Assembly (NCBI GenBank): GCA_023391315.1
Contig: JAEWBD010000041.1
Span: forward strand, 1-7,312
Direction of reading: 5' to 3'
Length of the DNA: 7,312 bases
Origin: Bacteroidota bacterium
GTDB taxonomy: Bacteria; Bacteroidota; Bacteroidia; Chitinophagales; Chitinophagaceae
Shown here: piece after piece, positions 1 through 6,364 of the stretch
Numbering within the stretch: the stretch's first letter is position 1
Layout: each line of letters opens with the position of its first letter
Translations under genes and position numbers: made by a program
The notes under the pieces: generated by a model
The model's input: the letters and a program-made list of their open reading frames with translations, nothing else
Told to the model about the DNA's origin: nothing
Database searches by the model: none

Positions 1-1
1 T

Positions 2-412
2 GCATGGCGCTGGGAACTTGCCGGTTTGTTACATGATGCAGACTGGGACCAATGGCCGGAAACACATTGCAGAAAAATTATTGAAGAACTGGAGCGCAGG
101 AATATCGATCCTGAAATTATTCATGCCATTGCAAGCCACGGCCCATTGCATTTTGGCGTGGAACCACAAACCGCAATGGATAAAATGATCTATGCTTTTG
201 ATGAATTAAGCGGGTTGATCCATGCTTATTCCTTAATGCGGCCAAACGGGTATGAAGGCATGGATGTAAAAGGTGTAAAGAAACGCCTGAAAGAAAAATC
301 TTTTGCGGCGAATGTTTCGCGGGATGAAGTAAACGATGCCTGCAGCAGGGCGGGGGTGGCGCTTGATGAACTGATTGCGTTTATTATTCCAAAACAGGCT
401 GTTGTAGGTTGA
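2..412 (+). CDS. HD-domain phosphohydrolase, 5'-truncated (C-terminal 136 residues)
   Basis: This is the C-terminal part of a small HD-superfamily metal-dependent hydrolase. The frame is open to the window edge and reads AWRWELAGLLHDADWDQWPE, so the gene begins upstream; a TTG at 26 is an internal Leu codon, not a start. The His-Asp pair in GLLHDADWD (partial residues 11-12) is the metal-binding HD signature. Further family landmarks are IIHAIASHG, the helix MDKMIYAFDELSGLIHAYSLMRP, and a Lys-rich stretch VKGVKKRLKEKSFAANVSRDE. These match the pattern of the roughly 185-residue HDIG-type predicted hydrolases, so about 45-50 residues, including the first metal-ligand His, should lie outside the window. 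The substrate is unknown; family members are usually cytoplasmic phosphohydrolases of nucleotides or related phosphoesters. The 117-base gap and a promoter-like box before ispH suggest it is not tightly co-transcribed with the next gene. Family assignment is strong, exact function is not. Confidence 0.85.
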   Translation, partial: AWRWELAGLLHDADWDQWPETHCRKIIEELERRNIDPEIIHAIASHGPLHFGVEPQTAMDKMIYAFDELSGLIHAYSLMRPNGYEGMDVKGVKKRLKEKSFAANVSRDEVNDACSRAGVALDELIAFIIPKQAVVG

Positions 413-446
413 ACAAATACGGTTCATGATTACGAGTTGGCCGAAT

Positions 447-480
447 AGGAGTAAACTCCGTGAACAGTTAAACTCCTGTG
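447..480 (+). repeat. Short direct repeat and competing hairpins between the HD gene and ispH
   Basis: The octamer TAAACTCC occurs twice (452-459 and 469-476), 17 bases apart. Upstream AGGAGT (447-452) can pair with the distal ACTCCT (472-477), giving a 6-bp stem with a 19-base loop. Alternatively GGAG (448-451) pairs with the proximal CTCC (456-459), giving a 4-bp stem with a TAAA loop. A T-rich stretch (481-490) follows. It could be a weak terminator for the HD gene or mere coincidence. The stems are short and there is no real U-tract, so I do not call it a terminator. Confidence 0.3.
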
Positions 481-513
481 TGTTCTTTTAACTTCTTATC
501 TCTCAGCAAATCT

Positions 514-521
514 TAACTTTG
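514..521 (+). promoter_or_regulatory. Bacteroidota -7 box upstream of ispH
   Basis: TAACTTTG matches the Bacteroidota primary-sigma -7 consensus TAnnTTTG exactly. A convincing -33 TTG at the usual distance is missing; the region around 486-496 is only T-rich. The box ends 8 bases before the ispH ATG at 530, so transcription would start within a few bases of the start codon, giving a leaderless or nearly leaderless mRNA. The exact match and its position support the call; the absent -33 element lowers it. Confidence 0.55.
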
Positions 522-529
522 CGCAGTTT

Positions 530-1756
530 ATGAAGCAATTTGCAGTTCCCAATATATACCGCAGTGAGCTTATTACAGCTATAAAAAATAAAAGGAAGCG
601 TGAGGATAAACTGAAGAAAGATTTCACACCCACGCTGCTTGATTTTGGCCCGCTGCAAATTTATCTCGCAAGGCATTTTGGCTTTTGCTATGGTGTTGAA
701 AATGCCATTGAAATAGCTTTCAGAACCATTGAAGAAAATCCCGGTAAAAGAATTTTTTTGCTGAGTGAAATGATTCACAACCCGCAGGTAAACGCCGATC
801 TTAAAGAACAGGGAATTGAGTTTTTACAGGATACTTATGGTAAACAGCTTATCCCCTTTGAAACATTAAAAGAAGATGATATTGTACTGATCCCGGCTTT
901 CGGTACTACGCTTGAAATTGAAGCCTTGTTGCAGCGCAAAGGCATTCAATCCGAAAAATATAATACCACCTGCCCCTTTGTAGAAAAGGTTTGGAACCGA
1001 AGTGCACAAATTGCCGGTAAGGGGTACAGTATTGTGGTGCATGGCAAACCAAAGCATGAAGAAACAAGGGCAACTTTTTCACATGCTTCATCTAAAACGC
1101 CAACGGTTATTGTGAATGATATGAACGAAGCGGTTGAACTGGCCAACTATATTACAGGTAAAAAACCGGCGGAAGAATTTTATAAGGAATTTAATGGCCG
1201 TTACTCCAATGGCTTTGATATTACAAAAGACCTGCAGCGTTTTGGTGTGGTGAATCAAACCACGCAGCTTGCCACTGATACGCAGGCTATTGCCGACTAT
1301 TTAAAACAGGTTGTAAAAACACATTATAACCTTGATGATAAAAATATTCAGGAGCGTTTTGCAGATACGAGGGATACGCTTTGTTATGCCACCAATGATA
1401 ACCAAACGGCGGTAGCCGATTTGCTGAATACAGCGGCAGATATAGCCATAGTGGTTGGCGGTTACAACAGCAGCAATACTTCGCATCTTGTGGAATTATG
1501 TGAAGAAAAACTGCCTACATTTTTTATAAGCAGCGCCGATAAAATTTTGTCTTCAACAGAGATTATGCATTGCAACTGGCGCACCAAGCAGGAATACCTT
1601 ACTCAAAGTTATATGCCCGCCAAAAAGCCGTTACGCATTTTAATTACCAGCGGTGCAAGCTGCCCGGATGCCGTTGTGGAAGATGTGATTGAGCGTCTTG
1701 CCGGATTCTTCTCAACAGAAAAGAATGTGCAGGCTTTTATTCAGGATTTTTCATAA
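530..1756 (+). CDS. ispH: 4-hydroxy-3-methylbut-2-enyl diphosphate reductase (long, plant/cyanobacterial-like form)
   Basis: IspH (LytB) is the cytoplasmic [4Fe-4S] enzyme that reduces HMBPP to IPP and DMAPP in the last step of the MEP pathway. The three cluster cysteines are visible: C53 in HFGFCYGVE, C148 in NTTCPFVEKVW and C285 in DTLCYATND. Substrate-site landmarks include H83 in IHNPQVN, H176-E177-E178 in GKPKHEETRAT, T244-T245 in NQTTQLA and the YNSSNTSHL motif (312-320). At 408 residues it is about 90 longer than the E. coli enzyme. The extra length is an N-terminal extension of about 40 mostly charged residues plus an insert around 205-235. HGK..HEETRAT and the insert follow the plant/cyanobacterial branch rather than the E. 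coli pattern GHPEVEGT. ATG 530 is chosen because the next in-frame Met (residue 81) lies beyond C53. No Shine-Dalgarno is seen. miaA follows after 102 bases. Function is very secure. Confidence 0.97.
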   Translation: MKQFAVPNIYRSELITAIKNKRKREDKLKKDFTPTLLDFGPLQIYLARHFGFCYGVENAIEIAFRTIEENPGKRIFLLSEMIHNPQVNADLKEQGIEFLQDTYGKQLIPFETLKEDDIVLIPAFGTTLEIEALLQRKGIQSEKYNTTCPFVEKVWNRSAQIAGKGYSIVVHGKPKHEETRATFSHASSKTPTVIVNDMNEAVELANYITGKKPAEEFYKEFNGRYSNGFDITKDLQRFGVVNQTTQLATDTQAIADYLKQVVKTHYNLDDKNIQERFADTRDTLCYATNDNQTAVADLLNTAADIAIVVGGYNSSNTSHLVELCEEKLPTFFISSADKILSSTEIMHCNWRTKQEYLTQSYMPAKKPLRILITSGASCPDAVVEDVIERLAGFFSTEKNVQAFIQDFS

Positions 1757-1832
1757 TGGTAGAATCCATCATTAAAATTATTTTTACCTGAAGGTGATTG
1801 CACCGGCTTTCCAGGCGCTATTCCATTGACTT

Positions 1833-1840
1833 TACATTTT
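1833..1840 (+). promoter_or_regulatory. Possible -7 box upstream of miaA
   Basis: TACATTTT differs from the Bacteroidota consensus TAnnTTTG only in the last base and ends 18 bases before the miaA ATG. No TTG lies at the expected -33 distance; the TTG at 1826-1828 is too close. It may allow miaA to be transcribed separately from ispH, but in AT-rich spacer DNA such a match can occur by chance. Confidence 0.25.
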
Positions 1841-1858
1841 CAATCAGCAGTTTAGCAC

Positions 1859-2725
1859 ATGCAAAAAACCGTTATTATAATTGTTGGGCCAACGGCATCA
1901 GGCAAAACAGCATTGTCATTACAATTGGCTGCACATTATAAAACAAGTATTATTTCTGCTGATTCGAGGCAATGCTATAAAGAATTAAATATTGGTGTTG
2001 CCAAACCGCCCGAAACGGCGCTGCAATCCGTCAAACATTATTTTATTAATTCTCATTCCATTCATGATAATGTAAATGCGCAGGTATTTGAAGAATATGC
2101 TTTACAAGCTGCTGAAGAAATATTGGCGGATAATGATGTAGCGATAATGGTGGGCGGCACGGGCATGTATATTAAAGCATTTTGTGAAGGGCTGGATGTG
2201 ATACCGGAAATAAATACGTCGGTACGTGAATCTGTTATTCAGCAATATAAGCAGCAAGGTTTAACGTGGCTGCAGCATGAAGTAAAGGAGAAAGACCCGG
2301 CCTTCTGGCAGCAGGCCGAGCAGCAAAATCCCCAGCGCTTAATGCGAGCGTTGGAAGTAATAACCACAACCGGCATTTCAATAACTGAATTCAGAAGACG
2401 GGAAAAGAAAACGAGGGGTTTTCAAATAAAGAAAATTGGGATAAACCTGCCGAAACAGCAACTGCATGAAAACATTAATGCCCGTGTTGATGAAATGATC
2501 AGTGAAGGATTAGTGGAGGAAGTAAGATCGCTGCTGCCTTATAAAAACATCAATGCCCTGCAAACCGTGGGGTACAAAGAAGTATTTGATTACCTGGAAG
2601 AAAAATGCAGCCTGCCTGAAGCTATAGAAAAAATAAAAACAAACACCAGACAATATGCAAAACGCCAGCTTACGTGGTTTAAAAAAGATAAGGAGATTGA
2701 GTGGGTTGAGAAATATGAATTATAA
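1859..2725 (+). CDS. miaA: tRNA dimethylallyltransferase (tRNA A37 isopentenyltransferase)
   Basis: MiaA transfers the dimethylallyl group of DMAPP to N6 of adenosine 37 in tRNAs that read codons beginning with U, forming i6A, which stabilises codon-anticodon pairing. The 288-residue length is normal for the family. Motifs in order: P-loop GPTASGKT (10-17), SADSRQCYKELNIGVAKP (33-50) with the conserved Asp35 of the DSxQ-Y region, VGGTGMYIKAF (98-108), the tRNA-binding segment NARVDEMISEGLVEEV (207-222), LQTVGYKEVFDYLE (234-247) and the C-terminal TRQYAKRQLTWF (263-274). The ATG at 1859 places the P-loop at its usual distance from the N-terminus. No Shine-Dalgarno is seen. It lies just downstream of ispH, whose product DMAPP is its substrate. 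The protein appears complete, with no missing motif. Identification is very secure. Confidence 0.97.
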   Translation: MQKTVIIIVGPTASGKTALSLQLAAHYKTSIISADSRQCYKELNIGVAKPPETALQSVKHYFINSHSIHDNVNAQVFEEYALQAAEEILADNDVAIMVGGTGMYIKAFCEGLDVIPEINTSVRESVIQQYKQQGLTWLQHEVKEKDPAFWQQAEQQNPQRLMRALEVITTTGISITEFRRREKKTRGFQIKKIGINLPKQQLHENINARVDEMISEGLVEEVRSLLPYKNINALQTVGYKEVFDYLEEKCSLPEAIEKIKTNTRQYAKRQLTWFKKDKEIEWVEKYEL

Positions 2726-2739
2726 CCGCTGGCGGAGTT
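2724..2739 (+). terminator. Weak hairpin just after miaA
   Basis: CCGC (2726-2729) and GCGG (2732-2735) form a compact inverted repeat directly after the miaA stop codon, with flanking AA and TT able to extend it past a 2-base bulge. The loop is very small and the sequence after it (AAAGATTTT) is a poor U-tract. It could act as a transcription end for miaA, but the support is thin. Confidence 0.2.
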
Positions 2740-2785
2740 AAAGATTTTAGGGTGTTCCAAAAAAATTGATATTAATATTTAAGGA

Positions 2786-2830
2786 GTCTCAGTTCTCAAA
2801 CAAAGATGAGGGCCCGTTGGTTAATGAGAC
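2786..2830. repeat. Nested inverted repeats GTCTCA...TGAGAC
   Basis: GTCTCA (2786-2791) is exactly complementary to TGAGAC (2825-2830), with 33 bases between. Inside lies a second pair, CTCA (2795-2798) and TGAG (2807-2810). The inner and outer arms share CTCA/TGAG, so alternative pairings are possible. It could be an operator-like dyad or an RNA structure upstream of susC, but the arms are short and chance is not excluded. Confidence 0.35.
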
Positions 2831-3020
2831 ATTTTGTTGAACTTATTTGCCGCGATTTCCGGGCTGCTAACTTATATAATATCAATACTTTTTTGACAAA
2901 ACCCTATACTTTTTCCAGCTTCTCACCATATAACTAAATGAGATTGTTTTATTTATAAACAATATATGTATTATTTACACATTACTTTTTTTAGCATTTT
3001 TTTTGGAAAGATGCAATGAA

Positions 3021-3050
3021 TTGTTAATCTTAGCTGTCTTATTAGCTTTA
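3021..3050 (+). promoter_or_regulatory. Candidate Bacteroidota promoter of the susC-susD operon
   Basis: A -33-like TTG (3021-3023) is followed after 19 bases by TAGCTTTA (3043-3050), one mismatch from TAnnTTTG. This spacing fits Bacteroidota primary-sigma promoters. Transcription would begin near 3055, leaving a leader of about 20-25 bases before the ATG at 3078. The match is imperfect and the region is AT-rich; an alternative pair using the TTTTG at 3001-3005 has a worse -7 box. Confidence 0.35.
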
Positions 3051-3077
3051 TTTATTCATCACTTCTTATTAATTCTT

Positions 3078-6000
3078 ATGAGACAAAAAATCGATTGCAT
3101 GCGCGTATGCGCCAGTTTTCTTTTGTTTTTTTTATTGAGTATCTCAGCAATTGCACAAAAACCGGTAACAGGTAAAGTTACCAGTGCCAAAGACGGTTCA
3201 CCCATTGGTTTTGCCACGGTAACGGTAAAGGGAACCAATGTGGGAACTTCCAGTGATGCTGATGGAAACTTTTCACTAACAATGCCTGCCGGCAGTACAA
3301 CCCTGGTTATTTCTTCTGTAGGGTATGCTACTATGGAAGTTGACGCCAGCTCGGGCTCGGTTAACGTTGTTTTAAGTGAATCTTCTTCTTCACTTGATGA
3401 AATTATAGTAACCGGCTATACTTCTCAAAAGAAGAAAGATATTACAGGTTCCGTATCTGTGGTAAACGTAGAGGAAATGAACAAGCTGCCTACAAGCCAG
3501 ATTAATAATCAGCTCCAGGGCCAGGCAGCCGGTGTAACGGTTATCGGTTCCGGGCAGCCGGGCGAAACGCCCCAGGTACGTATCAGGGGTATAAATACTT
3601 TTGGGGATAATAGCCCTTTGTATGTTGTAGATGGGGTACCCACGGGCAACATTAACGATTTAAATCCTAATGATGTAGCCACGCTGCAGGTTTTAAAAGA
3701 TGCAGGCGCCGCTTCAATTTATGGTTCACGTGCCAGCAATGGTGTTATCATCATTACAACCAAAAGAGGTCGTGGCAAAGCAACTGTAACTTATGATGGT
3801 TATTACGGCCAGCAGGTGGTAAAAAGAGGAAATCCCTGGAACATGCTTAATCCACAGGAAAACGCTGACATTACTTATTTAGCTTATAGAAATGATGGTT
3901 TGGAACCAACCACTTATTATTCTTTATATGGCTCAGGCGATAAACCTGTGCTGCCGGATTACATTGCACCGGCCGGCGCAAAGGAAGGAGACCCCTCTGT
4001 AAACCCTGATTTGTATTATGTAAACCCAAACTATACTGATGAAGCAGATTTAAACTCCTTTTACAGGATTATAAAAGCTAATAAAACCGGCACTGATTGG
4101 TTTCATGAAATGAATAAAGACGCTCCTATACAAAGTCATAATGTGACTGTAAGTGGCGGCAGCGATAAAAATTCTTATCTTTTTTCATTCAACTATTTAG
4201 ACCAACAGGGAACGGTTATTCAAACATATCAGAAAAAATATGCTGTAAGAGTAAATACACAATTTAGTATTGGGGACCGTATTCGTGTAGGAGAAAATTT
4301 AAGTTATACCATAAATAATAACCCTCAAATCACCCCGCTTACGGAAGGTGGTTTTATAGGGTATGCCATGCGTGAAATGCCCATAATCCCTGTTTATGAT
4401 ATTATGGGAAATTTTGCCGGCAATTTTGGTGCAGCATTGGGTAATGCATTTAACCCTGTTGCAACGGCTTACCGCACAAGAAATAATAAGGGCCTTGGCA
4501 GCAGGCTTTTTGGAGCCGGTTATGTGGATGTTGACCTTATAAAAGGCCTGACATTGCACTCTCAGTTTGGTGGTGAAGTGTATTCCGGTTATTATCACAG
4601 CTTTGGTTACCCAACCTATGAAAATACAGAAAACACCAAGTCCAATACTTATTATGAAGGTTCAAACTGGGGCTACAACTGGACATGGACCAACACCCTC
4701 ACTTATCACAGAACTTTTGGCAAACACGATGTTCAGTTAATGGCCGGTACAGAAGCCTATTATGAAACAGGTGAAAGTATAGATGCCTGGAACAGGGATT
4801 ATTTTTCTTTTGATCCCAACTATACCACGTTAAACACGGGTACTTACGCATCGCCTTTTGTAAGCAGCGGCAGGTATTATGGCAGTTTATGGTCTCCTAT
4901 TATTGCAAGGTTGGATTACCAGTTTAATGAGAAATACATTATCAGCGGCGTTTTCAGGCATGATGGTTCTTCCAAATTTACACCGACACACCAGTACGGT
5001 AATTTTCCTGCTGTAACTGTGGGTTGGCGCATATCCCAGGAAAAATTCATGCAAAATGTTAGCTGGATATCAGAACTTAAACTTCGTGGAGGCTGGGGTA
5101 TTATGGGTAACCAGAAACCATTAAATCAAGATAATCAATACGCTACCTATAATTCAGATAAGGGCGCTTCTTTTTATGATATAGGCGGCACTAACGGTTC
5201 AATTGTACAAGGCTTTCGCACAGGACAAGTGCCTAATCCAGAGGCAAAATGGGAAAAAGATATTAATAGTAATATAGGAATAGACGCCACATTATTTAAT
5301 AATAAGCTGGATTTTACTTTAGATTACTATCAGAAAAATATCAAGGACCTTTTATTTAACCCGCCGTTGCCTGGTACTGCCGGTAACGGAACAGCGCCTT
5401 ATGTAAACATCGCTCAGATGCATACAAACGGGTGGGATGGTTCAATTTCCTATCATGGAAATATTACCCGCGATTTGCAGTTTGATTTAGGCTTTAACCT
5501 TACTTCTTACAAAAATGAAATCATCAAGGTTTCAAATACATCAGACTATTTCTTCACTGGTGATGCAAGAAGGTTTGGACAGAATTTCATTATTAACCAG
5601 GTGGGTCATGCTGTAAATGAATTTTATGGTTATAAGGTGTTAGGATACTTTAATACCCAGGCTGAAATAGATGCATTAGACGAAGCTGCCAGCAAAGCTA
5701 CCAATGGTGAAGTTACCACTTACGAACAGGATGCAGGTCTCGGCCGTTTTAAATATGCTGATGTAAATGGAGACGGGTATATTTCTGATGACGACAGGAC
5801 TTATCTTGGTAACCCCAATCCTGATTTTACCTATGGCATTAATATTGGCCTTACTTATAAAGCATTTGATTTCAGCGCTTTTTTATTTGGATCTAAGGGT
5901 AATGAAATATGGAATAACGTAAAGTACTGGACCGATTTATTCCCAACCTTTGTAGGTGCAAAAAGCAAGCTTGCTTTATACGATTCTTGGACACCTGAAC

Positions 6001-6338
6001 ACACCAATGCTGCAGCACCCATGGTATCATCCAAAAGTTATTTCAGCACGGCAAACCCGCCTACTTCCTGGTATGTGCAAAATGGGTCTTATTTAAGGTG
6101 CAAGTATATGGTTTTGGGTTATACGCTCGGTGCTAACAACCTGGGTAAGACAGGCATTCAAAGCTTGAGGGTATATGTTCAGGTTGCCAACTTGTTTACC
6201 ATTACAAAATATCCAGGTGTTGACCCGGAAATTAACAGCAGTGCCGGCGATGATACACAGTCGAGGGATTTTGGTGTTGACGAGGGTTCTTACGCAAACC
6301 CAAAACAATTCATCATCGGCTTGAATGTTAAGTTTTAA
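3078..6338 (+). CDS. SusC/RagA-family TonB-linked outer-membrane transporter
   Basis: This encodes an outer-membrane beta-barrel that imports oligomeric nutrients using TonB-ExbBD energy, working with its SusD partner. With the ATG at 3078 it has 1086 residues, usual for the family. A signal peptide covers about 1-26 (hydrophobic core ASFLLFFLLSISAIA, likely cleavage before QKP). A carboxypeptidase-regulatory-like domain follows (about 30-100: TGKVTSAKDGSPIGFATVTV, SSVGY), then the TonB box DEIIVTGY (107-114), the plug (about 115-232, with LYVVDGVP, DAGAASIYGSRASNGVIIITTKRG) and the barrel, which ends in the typical terminal Phe (FIIGLNVKF). No STN domain precedes the regulatory-like domain, so there is no sign of direct FecR/ECF-sigma signalling. 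An EF-hand-like loop DVNGDGYISDDD lies at 895-906. A reading from TTG 3003 would add 25 residues and a second hydrophobic stretch and is unlikely; ATG 3099 is another possible start. The substrate cannot be predicted. Confidence 0.95.
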   Translation: MRQKIDCMRVCASFLLFFLLSISAIAQKPVTGKVTSAKDGSPIGFATVTVKGTNVGTSSDADGNFSLTMPAGSTTLVISSVGYATMEVDASSGSVNVVLSESSSSLDEIIVTGYTSQKKKDITGSVSVVNVEEMNKLPTSQINNQLQGQAAGVTVIGSGQPGETPQVRIRGINTFGDNSPLYVVDGVPTGNINDLNPNDVATLQVLKDAGAASIYGSRASNGVIIITTKRGRGKATVTYDGYYGQQVVKRGNPWNMLNPQENADITYLAYRNDGLEPTTYYSLYGSGDKPVLPDYIAPAGAKEGDPSVNPDLYYVNPNYTDEADLNSFYRIIKANKTGTDWFHEMNKDAPIQSHNVTVSGGSDKNSYLFSFNYLDQQGTVIQTYQKKYAVRVNTQFSIGDRIRVGENLSYTINNNPQITPLTEGGFIGYAMREMPIIPVYDIMGNFAGNFGAALGNAFNPVATAYRTRNNKGLGSRLFGAGYVDVDLIKGLTLHSQFGGEVYSGYYHSFGYPTYENTENTKSNTYYEGSNWGYNWTWTNTLTYHRTFGKHDVQLMAGTEAYYETGESIDAWNRDYFSFDPNYTTLNTGTYASPFVSSGRYYGSLWSPIIARLDYQFNEKYIISGVFRHDGSSKFTPTHQYGNFPAVTVGWRISQEKFMQNVSWISELKLRGGWGIMGNQKPLNQDNQYATYNSDKGASFYDIGGTNGSIVQGFRTGQVPNPEAKWEKDINSNIGIDATLFNNKLDFTLDYYQKNIKDLLFNPPLPGTAGNGTAPYVNIAQMHTNGWDGSISYHGNITRDLQFDLGFNLTSYKNEIIKVSNTSDYFFTGDARRFGQNFIINQVGHAVNEFYGYKVLGYFNTQAEIDALDEAASKATNGEVTTYEQDAGLGRFKYADVNGDGYISDDDRTYLGNPNPDFTYGINIGLTYKAFDFSAFLFGSKGNEIWNNVKYWTDLFPTFVGAKSKLALYDSWTPEHTNAAAPMVSSKSYFSTANPPTSWYVQNGSYLRCKYMVLGYTLGANNLGKTGIQSLRVYVQVANLFTITKYPGVDPEINSSAGDDTQSRDFGVDEGSYANPKQFIIGLNVKF

Positions 6339-6364
6339 ATTAATTATTACCTAAAAGAAATAAT

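Larger units (their letters stand above)
2726..3077. other. AT-rich intergenic region between miaA and the susC-like gene
   Basis: These roughly 350 bases contain no gene that I can support. They hold, in order, the compact hairpin after miaA, a 10-bp perfect palindrome ATATTAATAT (2769-2778), an inverted-repeat cluster (2786-2830), a strongly AT-rich tract (about 2875-3020) and a candidate promoter before susC. A 43-codon ATG frame (2806-2937) has no recognisable protein features. The region separates a housekeeping pair from a nutrient-uptake locus and most likely carries the control region of the latter. Confidence 0.6.

Noticed and set aside
1756..1786. Terminator-like hairpin after ispH (ATGG/CCAT followed by an AT-rich stretch)
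   Set aside because: The stem is only 4 bp and overlaps the stop codon; the T run does not follow the stem directly.
2893..2914. TTG plus TACTTTTT as a promoter upstream of susC
   Set aside because: The spacing between the two elements is only 11 bases, far below the roughly 19 expected, and it would leave a leader of over 150 bases.
2806..2937. A 43-codon ATG frame in the miaA-susC spacer (begins MRARWLMRHF)
   Set aside because: It has no recognisable motif, no start signal and overlaps the inverted repeats; its composition looks like chance translation of AT-rich spacer.
3003..3077. TTG-initiated N-terminal extension of the SusC protein by 25 residues
   Set aside because: It would place a second hydrophobic stretch before a normal signal peptide and would overlap the best promoter candidate. 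ATG 3078 gives a typical signal sequence.
4299..4598. 99-codon reverse-strand frame inside the SusC gene
   Set aside because: It lies wholly within a strongly supported gene, and its translation shows no family features. The other reverse frames inside ispH, susC and susD were dismissed for the same reason.
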